NCBI RefSeq assembly: GCF_006007965.1
Contig: NZ_CP040748.1
Location: 3,038,001 to 3,102,000, forward strand
Direction: 5' to 3'
Length of the DNA: 64,000 nt
Source of the DNA: Nocardioides jishulii
GTDB taxonomy: Bacteria; Actinomycetota; Actinomycetes; Propionibacteriales; Nocardioidaceae
A model generated the notes under the pieces. That model was given only the letters and a program-made list of their open reading frames with translations, ran no database searches and was not told the DNA's origin. The translations under genes and the position numbers were made by a program. This document shows positions 1-9,278 of this stretch, piece after piece (position 1 is the first letter of the stretch; the number at the start of each line of letters is the position of its first letter).

Positions 1-1135
1 TGACCAGCGTCGACTTGCCCGCACCGGTCGACCCGATGACGGCCAGCGTCTCGCCGGGGCGTGCCGAGAAGGTCACGTCCTTCAGCACCGGGCTCGCCGC
101 GCCCGGGTAGGAGAAGGTCACGTCGTCGAGGTCGAGGTCGCCGGGGCGCGGGACCTCGGTGACGGGGTCGGCGGGCGGCACCACGGACGTACGCGTGTCG
201 AGGACCTCGGTGATCCGCTCGGCGCAGACCGAGGCACGCGGCAGCTGCATGAGCATGAAGGTCGCCAGCATCACCGACATCACGATCTGCATGACGTAGG
301 AGATGTAGGCGGTGATCGCGCCGATCTCCATGGCCCCGGAGTCGACCCGGTGGCCGCCGAACCAGATCACGCCGACGGTGGCGACGTTGGAGACCAGCAT
401 GACGATCGGGAACATGCTGGCCATCCAGCGGCCCGCGGTGACCGCGACCGAGGTGAGGTCGTCGTTGGCCTGGGCGAAGCGGGCCTCCTCGTGACGCTCC
501 CGGACGAAGGCGCGCACCACGCGTACGCCGGTGACCTGCTCGCGCAGCAACCGGTTGACCTCGTCGATGCGGCCCTGCATCTTCTGGAAGCTCGGGATCA
601 TCCGGCTCACGACGAAGCCGATGGCCACGGCCATCACCGGGACCAGCGCGGCCAGCAGCCACGAGAGGCCGACGTCCTCACGGATCGCCATCACCAGGCC
701 GCCGACCATCATGATCGGCGCCATCACCATCATCGTGGAGGCCATCATCACCAGCATCTGCACCTGCTGGACGTCGTTGGTGCCGCGGGTGATCAGCGAC
801 GGCGCGCCGAACTGCTGCAGCTCACGGGCGGAGAAGGTGCCCACCCGCGTGAAGAGCGCGGATCGCAGGTCGCGTCCCAGCGACATCGCCATCCGCGCCG
901 CGAACCAGACGGCGACGACCGTGCAGATGGTCTGGAGGGCCGCGACGGCCAGCATCACGCCACCGCGCCGCCAGATGAAGCCGATGTCGCCGGGCACCAC
1001 GCCGTCGTCGATGATCTCGGCGTTGATGCTGGGCAGGAAGAGGAAGGAGAGGGTGGCGGCGAACTGCAGGACGACCACAGCGGCGACATGTCCGCGGTAG
1101 GGACGCAGGCGGTCGCGGACCAGACGCAGGAGCAC
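1..1135 (-). CDS. ABC exporter, fused permease/ATPase (3' end outside window)
   Basis: About 378 N-terminal residues are present; the gene runs off the left edge. It reads from a GTG at 1135 into VLLRLVRDRLRPYRGH, then hydrophobic helices with a NAEIIDDGVV-type segment typical of the first helix pair of exporter half-transporters. The nucleotide-binding domain begins near the window edge with Walker A GSTGAGKS. Domain order (six-helix membrane domain, then ATPase) fits homodimeric or heterodimeric multidrug/lipid exporters of the MsbA/LmrA kind. The substrate cannot be told. It starts only 24 nt after pdxH on the same strand, so the two may be cotranscribed. The start is uncertain: no strong ribosome site is visible. 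Confidence 0.85.
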   Translation of the reverse strand, partial: MLLRLVRDRLRPYRGHVAAVVVLQFAATLSFLFLPSINAEIIDDGVVPGDIGFIWRRGGVMLAVAALQTICTVVAVWFAARMAMSLGRDLRSALFTRVGTFSARELQQFGAPSLITRGTNDVQQVQMLVMMASTMMVMAPIMMVGGLVMAIREDVGLSWLLAALVPVMAVAIGFVVSRMIPSFQKMQGRIDEVNRLLREQVTGVRVVRAFVRERHEEARFAQANDDLTSVAVTAGRWMASMFPIVMLVSNVATVGVIWFGGHRVDSGAMEIGAITAYISYVMQIVMSVMLATFMLMQLPRASVCAERITEVLDTRTSVVPPADPVTEVPRPGDLDLDDVTFSYPGAASPVLKDVTFSARPGETLAVIGSTGAGKSTLV

Positions 1136-1159
1136 CCGCCGAGCCTACGGCCGCAGACG

Positions 1160-1810
1160 TCACGGCGCGAGGCGAATGCACTCCCAGCCTTGGTCGGTGC
1201 GGGTGTACTGCAGGCGGTCGTGCAGCCGGGCGTAGCGACCCTGCCAGAACTCCACCACGTGCGGCGTCACCCGGTAACCACCCCAGGTGGGCGGAACCGG
1301 CACGTCGACGTCGGGGCCGAAGCGGGCGTCCTGGAGGGCGTACGCGGCCTCGAGGTCGAGGCGCGAGCCGATCGGCTGCGACTGGGCCGAGGCCCACGCC
1401 CCGATCTGCGCACCGCGCGGACGCACCCGGAAGTAGGCCTCCACCTCGTCGGCGTCCAGGGGTGTCGCGGTGCCCTCCACCCGCACCTGTCGCTGGAGGG
1501 GGTGCCACGGGAAGAGGAGCGCGCAGGCGGGGTTGCCGGCCAGCTCGGTCCCCTTGCGCGAGGCCTGGTTGGTGAAGAAGGTGAAGCCGCGCTCGTCGAA
1601 GCTCTTCAGCAGCACCATGCGGGCCGAGGGCTGCCCGTCGGCGGAGACCGTGGTGACGACCATGGCGTTGGGCTCGTGGAGGCCCGAGGCGACCGTGTCG
1701 GCCCACCAGCGCCGGAACTGCGCGATCGCGTCGTCGGCAGCGTCGGCCTCGTCCAGGCCGGTCTCGGCGTACTCGTGGCGCAGGTGCGCCAGGTTGACCT
1801 CGGGCTCCAT
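1160..1810 (-). CDS. pdxH: Pyridoxamine 5'-phosphate oxidase
   Basis: Flavin enzyme that oxidises pyridoxamine- or pyridoxine-5'-phosphate to PLP with FMN and oxygen, the last step of B6 salvage. About 216 residues, the normal family size. Visible marks are the FMN-site stretch SARMVLLKSF, FFTNQASRKG, and the C-terminal RLHDR plus the terminal RLAP tail that is nearly invariant in PdxH. An in-frame GTG lies at 1819, but the ATG at 1810 has a GGGGGAG ribosome site 8 nt upstream, so I chose it. Divergent from the citrate synthase gene across about 230 bp. Confidence 0.95.
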   Translation of the reverse strand: MEPEVNLAHLRHEYAETGLDEADAADDAIAQFRRWWADTVASGLHEPNAMVVTTVSADGQPSARMVLLKSFDERGFTFFTNQASRKGTELAGNPACALLFPWHPLQRQVRVEGTATPLDADEVEAYFRVRPRGAQIGAWASAQSQPIGSRLDLEAAYALQDARFGPDVDVPVPPTWGGYRVTPHVVEFWQGRYARLHDRLQYTRTDQGWECIRLAP

Positions 1811-2042
1811 CGGTCTCACTCCCCCACGGTTCGCTGGGGTCGTCCACGCACCAGCCCGACCGAGTATGCCCGTGCGTGAGCAGCCGGGCGAAGATCACCC
1901 GCCGCGTCTGCCGAGGTCAGGCCTGCGCGACGGCCGTGGACCCGCAGTGGCCCGCACCAGGGGTATTGAGTGCAGAATGGACCACGCCCGTGCGGCCGCA
2001 CCCGGCCCGGGCCCGGAAACACCGCGCAAAGGAGCGTCACGT

Positions 2043-3146
2043 ATGACCGAGGTGCACCACGGACTCGAAGGCGTCATTGCCTTCGAGACGCAGATCGCTG
2101 AGCCCGACAAGGAAGGCAGCGCGCTGCGCTACCGCGGCGTCGACATCGAGGACATCGTCGGCCGCGTCCCCTTCGAGAACATCTGGGGACTGCTGATCGA
2201 CGGCCAGTTCACGCCGGGCCTTCCGGCTGCCGAGCCCTTCAACCTGCCGGTGCACACCGGTGACGTCCGCGTCGACATCCAGGCCGCCATCGCGATGCTC
2301 GCGCCGGCGTTCGGGTTCGGCCAGACCTACGACATCTCCGACGAGCAGGCCCGCGCCGACCTCGCGCGCGTCGCCGTCATGGTGCTCTCGTACGCCGCCC
2401 AGTCGGCCCGCGGCCTGCACCAGCCGGTCGTCCCGCAGAAGATCGTCGACGAGGGCGCGACCCTGGCCGAGAAGTTCCTGATCCGCTGGAAGGGCGAGGC
2501 CGACCCCAAGCACGTCAAGGCCATCGACGCCTACTGGTCGTCGGCCGCCGAGCACGGCATGAACGCCTCCACCTTCACCGCCCGCGTCATCACCTCGACC
2601 GGTGCCGACGTGGCGGCTGCCTTCTCGGGCGCCATCGGCGCCATGTCCGGCCCGCTGCACGGCGGCGCGCCGTCGCGCGTGCTCGGCATGATCGAGGACG
2701 TCGAGAAGCTCGGTGACGCCCGGGCGTACGTCAAGAAGCTGCTCGACGACGGCGAGCGCCTGATGGGCTTCGGACACCGCGTCTACCGCGCCGAGGACCC
2801 CCGTGCCCGTGTGCTGCGTCGCACGGCCCGCGAGCTCGACGCCCCGCGCTACGAGGTCGCCGAGGCGCTGGAGAAGGCCGCCCTGGCCGAGCTCCGCGAG
2901 CGTCGCCCGGACCGGGTGCTCGAGACCAACGTCGAGTTCTGGGCGGCCATCGTCCTGGACTTCGCCGAGGTCCCGGCCCCCATGTTCACCTCCATGTTCA
3001 CCTGCGCCCGCACGGGTGGCTGGTCGGCGCACATCCTGGAGCAGAAGAAGACCGGTCGCCTGATCCGCCCGTCGGCGATCTACACCGGTCCCGCCTCGCG
3101 CCCCGCCTCCGACATCGAGGGCTGGAACCCCGAGTGGGGCAACTGA
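2043..3146 (+). CDS. citA: Citrate synthase, short actinobacterial type (CitA-like)
   Basis: Condenses acetyl-CoA and oxaloacetate to citrate in the TCA cycle, or acts as a second (methyl)citrate synthase. 367 residues, typical of small type I enzymes. Catalytic histidines are visible in GPLHGG (about H206) and GFGHRVY (about H245). At the site where most citrate synthases carry the catalytic Asp in an NVDF motif, this protein reads NVEFW (about E298), a Glu instead of Asp. I recall the same in mycobacterial CitA-type proteins but cannot verify it. The ATG at 2043 is preceded by AAAGGAG. A strong hairpin terminator follows the stop. Confidence 0.93.
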   Translation: MTEVHHGLEGVIAFETQIAEPDKEGSALRYRGVDIEDIVGRVPFENIWGLLIDGQFTPGLPAAEPFNLPVHTGDVRVDIQAAIAMLAPAFGFGQTYDISDEQARADLARVAVMVLSYAAQSARGLHQPVVPQKIVDEGATLAEKFLIRWKGEADPKHVKAIDAYWSSAAEHGMNASTFTARVITSTGADVAAAFSGAIGAMSGPLHGGAPSRVLGMIEDVEKLGDARAYVKKLLDDGERLMGFGHRVYRAEDPRARVLRRTARELDAPRYEVAEALEKAALAELRERRPDRVLETNVEFWAAIVLDFAEVPAPMFTSMFTCARTGGWSAHILEQKKTGRLIRPSAIYTGPASRPASDIEGWNPEWGN

Positions 3147-3161
3147 GCTGACATCGCCTCA

Positions 3162-3198
3162 CGGCCCCGTCGTCACTGCGGTGACGGCGGGGCCGTTT
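3162..3198 (+). terminator. Terminator after citA
   Basis: A GC-rich stem of about 15 bp, CGGCCCCG-CGTCA pairing with TGACGG-CGGGGCCG around a short loop, is followed by TTTCC. It lies 15 nt after the citA stop and fits rho-independent termination on the plus strand. Confidence 0.75.
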
Positions 3199-3261
3199 CC
3201 GTGCCGGAGGGATCGGGTACCGCAGGGGGAGCACCATTTCCCCAACCAGCAGGAGGCAGCC

Positions 3262-3711
3262 ATGTCCCAGGGACCTGACAACGAGGCCTACGGCGAGTAC
3301 AGCGTCGACGACGAGGACCAGCCCCAGGGCGACGGCGACAGCCTGGTCGACAACCGCGGTCTCACGGAGCCCCTGGACGAGGGCTACTCCCCTCCCGAGA
3401 AGTGGTCCGCGGCCCAGGGCTACGGCAACACCCCCCGGGAGGAGGCCGAGGGCGAGAGCCTCGACCAGCGCCTCAAGCAGGAGGAGCCCGAGCCCGACCC
3501 CTACGTCGAGGCCGAGGAGGCCGAGGACGCCGAGATCGTCGACGACGGTGAGGTCGGCGACGCCCGTGCCGGTCGTCTGGTCGACCCCGACCAGGGGCTC
3601 AGCGAGGACACCGAGAAGGACCTCGTGGGCGACGACGTCGGCATCGACGGAGCCGGCGCGAGCGCCGAGGAGGCCGCGATGCACATCGTGGAGGAGGAGA
3701 CGGCGGAGTGA
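3262..3711 (+). CDS. DUF5709-type acidic protein
   Basis: 149 residues, strongly acidic (many Glu/Asp) and predicted largely disordered, with no signal peptide or membrane segment. The segment LDEGYSPPE near residue 40 is the feature I associate with the DUF5709 family of actinobacteria; function unknown. The ATG at 3262 has AGGAGG 7-8 nt upstream, and the gene sits as a single unit between the citA terminator and a convergent secreted-protein gene. Family assignment rests on motif memory, not a search. Confidence 0.75.
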   Translation: MSQGPDNEAYGEYSVDDEDQPQGDGDSLVDNRGLTEPLDEGYSPPEKWSAAQGYGNTPREEAEGESLDQRLKQEEPEPDPYVEAEEAEDAEIVDDGEVGDARAGRLVDPDQGLSEDTEKDLVGDDVGIDGAGASAEEAAMHIVEEETAE

Positions 3712-3720
3712 ACCGGCTGC

Positions 3721-4335
3721 TCAGTCACTGTGCTGGGCGAGGTACCAGCTGAGCTTGCCCTTGGCCGCCCGGCGGGTCAGGGAGATGTGCACGTGGTCCC
3801 GGTGTCGCGCCGTCTTCGAGCACTTCTTCTTCGACTTGCACGACGACGGCAGGTAGTTGCGCGGCTGGAAACCGCGGTACGAGCTCCACTGCCGGTCGTT
3901 CCAGATGATGTACATGATCCCCATCCGGCGAGCCAACGCGTGCGGGTTGCCGTCGGCGTCGGGGGCGAAGATCTCGTCGAGGAACGCGCGGGCACGCTTG
4001 CGGTCCTTCTTCTTCGTGGCGTCGAGCACCCAGTCGAAGGCCCGCGACTCCTTGTGCTCGGAGACCGATGACCCCGCACAGGCGCGGAAGATCGGGCCGC
4101 GTCCGCCTCCTCGCTGCACCAAGTGGTCGGAGAGCAGGCGGATGCCGGGGCGGAGCTTGCGGTTGCAGCCGGTCTGCGGCTGGTAGCCGGCGTAGTTCTC
4201 CACCGGTTGCGTGAAGACGAGGTCGGTACCGGCGTACGCGGTGTGGGCGCTGCCCAGCAGCGTCGCGACGAGCGCCAGCACGGTGGTCAGCAACGTGGTG
4301 AGCGCAGCACGGGCAAGTCGGGGGGTCGTGGCCAC
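3721..4335 (-). CDS. Secreted M15/VanY-like zinc peptidase-fold protein
   Basis: 204 residues from a GTG at 4335, which has AAGGAGG 6 nt upstream; this rules out the longer ATG reading from 4386. The N terminus is a signal peptide (ARAALTTLLTTVLALVATLL, cleavage near AHTAYAG). The mature part contains SEHKESRAFDWVLD and a late RHRDHVHISL. The spaced H...D...HxH arrangement resembles peptidase-M15-like domains that bind zinc and cut cell-wall peptides. Three or more Cys (GCNR, RACAG, SCKSKKKC) could form disulfides outside the cell. Actual peptidase activity is not certain; it may be a cell-wall-binding relative. Confidence 0.75.
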   Translation of the reverse strand: MATTPRLARAALTTLLTTVLALVATLLGSAHTAYAGTDLVFTQPVENYAGYQPQTGCNRKLRPGIRLLSDHLVQRGGGRGPIFRACAGSSVSEHKESRAFDWVLDATKKKDRKRARAFLDEIFAPDADGNPHALARRMGIMYIIWNDRQWSSYRGFQPRNYLPSSCKSKKKCSKTARHRDHVHISLTRRAAKGKLSWYLAQHSD

Positions 4336-4465
4336 GAGTGGCCTCCTTGCGTGTTCCGAGAGGGAGGGGTCCCACGTGGTACGCAACCACCCGTCGGGCC
4401 ACCGCGACAGGGGTTCCGAGGAATTCCAGCGCTGGTATTCGCCCGGGCAGGTCGGCAGCGAAAGA

Positions 4466-4510
4466 ACGCCTCGCGTGGGCCTGATCCCTGGTCGGGCCCA
4501 CGCGAGGCGT
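4466..4510. repeat. Perfect 16-bp inverted repeat, probable bidirectional terminator
   Basis: ACGCCTCGCGTGGGCC (4466-4481) is repeated exactly as its reverse complement at 4495-4510 around a 13-nt loop. Read on the minus strand, the stem is followed by GTTCTTTC, so it could end the transcript of the small ORF at 4639-4962. Otherwise 4336-4638 contains no gene that I can support. Confidence 0.6.
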
Positions 4511-4638
4511 CGGTGTGGAGGCAGACGCGCGGCACAAGACTGCCCCCAGCCCCGCGCGCCTCGGCCGTCAGCGGAGCTGGCCGGCCTCCACGTCAGGGCA
4601 GGGACGCGAAGGTCCGCGGCGGTGGCGACACCGCGACC

Positions 4639-4962
4639 TCATCGGGTCCCTGCCTGGTCCGGGCACCGTGTGCCGGTGGCGCGAGCCGTCCCGACCCGGT
4701 CCGCGAAGGCCGCGAGGGCCATGGGTGCGTAGACCTCCGCGGACCGGGTCGCCCGTCGCACCCCGTGACGAGGAGTGGCGAGGACCCGTCGCAGGGTCCG
4801 ACTCCCCCACGTCGCGGGACCGAACGGCACGAGTGCCCGACGCGGTGCCACCGGCGACGCGGGCTGCCCGGAGGTCGTGACGACCTCCTTGGCGGGGGCG
4901 GCCGCTTGACGGGGCACGACAGCCTGGGCGGCGCGCTCGACGGACAGGTGGGACTGGCTCAT
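4639..4962 (-). CDS. Small hypothetical protein, probably leaderless
   Basis: 107 residues beginning MSQSHLSVERAAQAV, rich in Ala, Arg, Pro and Val; no domain, signal or membrane segment recognised. Support for reality: third codon positions are nearly all G or C along the whole frame, and TACTAT lies exactly 6 nt before the ATG, a good leaderless promoter. There is no ribosome site. The AT-rich patch at 4966-4995 stands out against the local GC content and marks the promoter region. The upstream in-frame ATG at 4977 overlaps the -10 box and is unlikely. It could still be a non-coding promoter with a chance ORF. Confidence 0.45.
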   Translation of the reverse strand: MSQSHLSVERAAQAVVPRQAAAPAKEVVTTSGQPASPVAPRRALVPFGPATWGSRTLRRVLATPRHGVRRATRSAEVYAPMALAAFADRVGTARATGTRCPDQAGTR

Positions 4963-4968
4963 ACCGCC

Positions 4969-4974
4969 ATAGTA
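4969..4974 (-). promoter_or_regulatory. -10 box TACTAT for the small ORF
   Basis: TACTAT on the minus strand, 6 nt from the ATG at 4962. It matches TANNNT exactly and implies a transcript starting at or next to the start codon. No good -35 is seen. Confidence 0.5.
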
Positions 4975-5022
4975 CATAAATCTGGTTGACTTACTAGCCC
5001 AAAGCCAGGAAGCCCTCCCGGG

Positions 5023-5514
5023 TCACCACTCCTTGGCGTACGCCCGTGAGAGCGGCTCGTCGGCGTAGTGGCCGAACCCCGCGATCTCGCGGTAGCCCGA
5101 CGAGAGGTAGAGCGCCATCGCCTCGGGCTGCTTCAGCCCGGTCTCCAGGACGACCGAGGCAGCCCCGGCGGCGCGCGCGTCGGCCTCCACGGCGGCGAGC
5201 ATCGCCCGCGCCAGCCCGCGGTTGCGCCACGCGGCGACGACGTACATCCGCTTCAGCTCCACGGTCGGGCCGCGGCGTACGACGTCAGGGGTCTCGACCC
5301 AACGCCACGCAGCGGTGGCCACGGCCACGTCGTCGACGTAGCCGACCAGGAACGCCCCGTGGGGAGCGAGGAACTCGGTGGGGTCGACGGGTGACTCGTC
5401 CTGCCCGCCGTAGCGCACGACGTACTCGCCCTGGACCTCGTCGACGAGGCGTGCAGCGTCGGGGTGGGTGATCGGCAGCCGCTCGATCCGGAGGCCGAGG
5501 CCGGAAGCCGTCAT
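5023..5514 (-). CDS. GNAT-family N-acetyltransferase
   Basis: 163 residues. The acetyl-CoA binding motif is visible as VELKRMYVVAAWRNRGLARAML (V, then R/Q-x-x-G-x-A near residues 95-115), followed by the helix-strand-helix ending VVLETGLKQPEAMALYLSSGY, typical of the GNAT C-terminal half. It probably transfers acetyl from acetyl-CoA to a small molecule or amino group; the substrate is unknown. Divergent from serC. The ATG at 5514 is chosen; an in-frame ATG at 5526 is an alternative. Neither has a strong ribosome site. Confidence 0.88.
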   Translation of the reverse strand: MTASGLGLRIERLPITHPDAARLVDEVQGEYVVRYGGQDESPVDPTEFLAPHGAFLVGYVDDVAVATAAWRWVETPDVVRRGPTVELKRMYVVAAWRNRGLARAMLAAVEADARAAGAASVVLETGLKQPEAMALYLSSGYREIAGFGHYADEPLSRAYAKEW

Positions 5515-5571
5515 GGGAGGATCCATTTCATTGAAGTGCCGTCCGGGTGACAGACTAGGCAACGCTGCTGA

Positions 5572-6765
<1,194 letters not shown>

Positions 6766-6781
6766 GACCCGTCGGTCTGCC

Positions 6782-6814
6782 AGGACCCCGTCACCCACGT
6801 GGTGGCGGGGTCCT
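6782..6814 (+). terminator. Terminator after serC
   Basis: A 14-bp stem AGGACCCCGTCACC pairs with GGTGGCGGGGTCCT (one G-T pair) around CACGT, then CGCCATTTCC. It lies 16 nt past the serC stop. Confidence 0.75.
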
Positions 6815-6869
6815 CGCCATTTCCGGGCGAAGGCCCCCCTTCGGAAGCTCACGTGCGGGGCGGATGTCG

Positions 6870-7775
6870 TCAGGGAGCGGTCAGCCCTGCGCTCCAGCGC
6901 GTCCACACGCCCTGCCACCACGACCGGAGCGCGTCCACGGCCGGGCCGACGGTCCCCGGCAGCTCCACCCGCAGCACGTCGCGCTCGCGGCCCTCGGTGC
7001 TGAGGAGCACGTCGCCCTCCGGGAGGACGGTCAGTCCTTCGCCCTGCGGCTGCCGGGGCAGCTCGAACTGCTCGACGACCTCCCACTCCGGGAAGGTGAG
7101 CAGGTAACCGCGGGTGTAGTTGCGCAGCAGCACGTGGTCGCCCGAGGGAAGGAACGCCCCGTCGGTGATGATCGCCGGCACCTGGCCGAGGTCGCGCATG
7201 GTCTCCGGGTCAGCGGCGTCGACCTCGGGCACCTCCATGACGCGCCCGCCGAGCGCGCCCTTGGTGACGACGTAGAGCCGCCCGGTGCGGGGGTGGGCCA
7301 GCAGGGTCTCGGCGTCGCGCGCCCGGTCGGGGTAGCGCAGCGTACGCGTCTCGGGGTCGTCGGCAGCCATGTCCCGCGGCCCGACGGACACGCGCGTCAG
7401 GGTGACGCTCGCGCGGGCGCGGCGGTTGTCGCCGATGTCGGCGACCCAGACGTCTCCCTCCCCCGCCGGCGCGAGGGCCTCGACGTCGCGGGGGTTGGGC
7501 TCGAAGGTCGTCACCCCGACGGTCTCGCCCGTCGCGGGGTCGAGCGTGAAGACCTGCCCGGAGTCTCCTGAGTCGTTGACCGTGACGATCCAGCGCTCGC
7601 CGTCGACGTCCACCCAGGTCAGCCCCGACGACTCCACGATGCGGTGGTCGGAGACCCGGAAGGCGACCTCACCGGCCGGCGGCTCATCCGCGCTGGCGGT
7701 GCCGACGACGAACGGGGTGGCGACCAGCGCGGTCACGGCGACTGCGCGCCACCTGGCGGCCCGTCCCACACCCAT
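6870..7775 (-). CDS. Secreted beta-propeller-like protein of unknown function
   Basis: 301 residues. A signal peptide is clear (ARWRAVAVTALVATPFVVGTASA, cleavage near residue 29). The mature part has repeated strand-rich segments such as SSGLTWVDVDGERWIVTVNDSGD, WVADIGDNRRAR and LYVVTKGALGGRVMEVP, the look of six- or seven-bladed propellers of the NHL/esterase-like kind. No catalytic motif is recognised. Monocistronic between convergent serC and the methyltransferase gene. The start is the ATG at 7775 with AGGGG upstream. Confidence 0.7.
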   Translation of the reverse strand: MGVGRAARWRAVAVTALVATPFVVGTASADEPPAGEVAFRVSDHRIVESSGLTWVDVDGERWIVTVNDSGDSGQVFTLDPATGETVGVTTFEPNPRDVEALAPAGEGDVWVADIGDNRRARASVTLTRVSVGPRDMAADDPETRTLRYPDRARDAETLLAHPRTGRLYVVTKGALGGRVMEVPEVDAADPETMRDLGQVPAIITDGAFLPSGDHVLLRNYTRGYLLTFPEWEVVEQFELPRQPQGEGLTVLPEGDVLLSTEGRERDVLRVELPGTVGPAVDALRSWWQGVWTRWSAGLTAP

Positions 7776-7843
7776 CTCGTGACCCCTGTCCTGTGCAGCG
7801 TCTGCTGCCGACGCCGGCCAGCGTACGCAGCGTCGGGTCGCGC

Positions 7844-9091
7844 TCAGTCCGCGGCGCGCAGCGCGGCGCCGTCGCCGCCGACCGGCTCGTCGAGCAGCTC
7901 GGCCAGCCGGGGGCTGATGCCCCAGGTGGCCACGAGCTCCTCGTACTCCTTGCGGACGCCACCGCCCTTGACCTTGCTGCCGGTGCGGACGGCACGCAGC
8001 AGGGTGTTGCGCGGGGTGTGCGCCGACTCGACGAACTCGACCACGTCGACCTTGTAGCCCTCGAGCCGCAGCAGCGAGGCACGCAGCGCGTCGGTGAGGG
8101 TGTCGGCGAAGCGCTCGCGCAGGATGCCGTGGCGGGTCAGCGCGGCATAGGGCGACGGCGTACGCGCCTTGCGCAGCTGCGCAGCGATGTCGTGGTGGCA
8201 GCAGGGCGCGGCGAGCACGAGCGAGGCACCCCACTCGACGGCGCGGTGCAGGGCCTCGTCGGTGGCGGTGTCGCAGGCGTGCAGGGCGAGCACCACGTCG
8301 GGCGCCGGGTCGAGGACCACGTCAGCGATCGAGCCGACCACGAAGTCGGCGTCGATGCCGAGCTCGGCGGCCACCTTGGTGTTGTGGTCGGCCGACTGTT
8401 GCTTCACGTCGACGCCGGTCACGTGCACCGGCAGCTTGCGGACGTGGGTGAGGTAGCGCTGCGCGGCGAAGGTCAGGTAGGCGTTGCCGCAGCCGAGGTC
8501 GACGATGCGCAGCGGGTCGGCCTTGGAGGGCTGGCGCAGCGCCTTCTTCTTGAGGGCATCGGTGATCGAGGCGTCCAGCAGGCGCAGGAACTCCTCGACC
8601 TGGCGGTACTTGGCCTGTCGGGTCGGCTTGACCTTGCCCTCGGGCGTGGAGATGCCGACGGCCAGCAGCACCGGGTCGTCCTCGGCCAGGAGTCGCTCCT
8701 TGGCCTGGTCGTGGGTGCGCTCGACCTCGACGGCCTCCTCGCGGGGGGTCACGCTGACCATCGCCTCGAGCTTCTTCGTGACCCGCACCTGCACCTGCTC
8801 GGTGGTGGTCTCGACGTGCCAGTTGCCGAAGGGCTCGTCCAGCAGGGCGTCGACCACCTCGCGGAGGTCACCGTCAGCGGCGTGGTTGGAGGTGTGGGCC
8901 TGGGTCTCGTCGTACTTCACGACCTGGAGCCGGCGACCAGCCTTGAGGTCGACCCAGCGGAGCTCCACACGCTTCCACGCCGGGGTCTCACCCTTCTGGC
9001 GACCTGACGCCACCGCACGCACGAGGGTGGCGTCGTCGAGGACCAGCGCGCGGACGCGCATGAGGGCACGGAGCAGTGGTTCAGCAGGCAT
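7844..9091 (-). CDS. SAM-dependent methyltransferase, Methyltransf_32-like
   Basis: 415 residues. The N-terminal ~180 residues form a separate domain containing KRVELRWVDLKAG and LLAEDDPVLLAVGIS. The C-terminal half is a class I methyltransferase with motif I IVDLGCGNAYLTF, an acidic end of strand 2 (VTGVDVK), and DVVLALHACDTATDEAL. The later APCCHHD motif is typical of the GSTCD/Methyltransf_32 group. These are suspected RNA or protein methyltransferases; the true substrate is unknown. A short TM microprotein gene lies just downstream on the same side. Confidence 0.8.
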   Translation of the reverse strand: MPAEPLLRALMRVRALVLDDATLVRAVASGRQKGETPAWKRVELRWVDLKAGRRLQVVKYDETQAHTSNHAADGDLREVVDALLDEPFGNWHVETTTEQVQVRVTKKLEAMVSVTPREEAVEVERTHDQAKERLLAEDDPVLLAVGISTPEGKVKPTRQAKYRQVEEFLRLLDASITDALKKKALRQPSKADPLRIVDLGCGNAYLTFAAQRYLTHVRKLPVHVTGVDVKQQSADHNTKVAAELGIDADFVVGSIADVVLDPAPDVVLALHACDTATDEALHRAVEWGASLVLAAPCCHHDIAAQLRKARTPSPYAALTRHGILRERFADTLTDALRASLLRLEGYKVDVVEFVESAHTPRNTLLRAVRTGSKVKGGGVRKEYEELVATWGISPRLAELLDEPVGGDGAALRAAD

Positions 9092-9119
9092 GGAGTTCTT
9101 CGGTCACTTCACTCGTTCG

Positions 9120-9206
9120 TCACTTCAGCAGGGAGGCGACGAGGGCGATCAGGATCAGGGCACCCAAGGAGATCGGAATGATGAGTCGACGCTGCTTGGG
9201 GGTCAT
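9120..9206 (-). CDS. 28-residue single-pass membrane microprotein
   Basis: Short ORF beginning MTPKQRRLIIPISLG and continuing as one hydrophobic helix to a LLK end: positively charged N terminus, then about 18 nonpolar residues, the design of a tiny inner-membrane protein. TACCAT lies 6 nt before the ATG, a leaderless arrangement. Divergent from the gene at 9279. Function unknown. Too short for routine gene callers. Confidence 0.55.
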   Translation of the reverse strand: MTPKQRRLIIPISLGALILIALVASLLK

Positions 9207-9278
9207 GCTTCGATGGTAGGCGGCGAGCGTTGACCGGGGGAAACTCCCGACGCCGCCTCCCCGGTTACCCTCGACTGC
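9207..9278. promoter_or_regulatory. Divergent leaderless promoter pair
   Basis: In 72 bp there is a minus-strand -10 TACCAT (9213-9218, 6 nt from the ATG at 9206) and a plus-strand -10 TACCCT (9266-9271, 7 nt from the ATG at 9279). No ribosome sites are present. Confidence 0.55.

Noticed and set aside
350..1879. 509-codon plus-strand ORF
   Set aside because: Antisense of the ABC exporter and pdxH.
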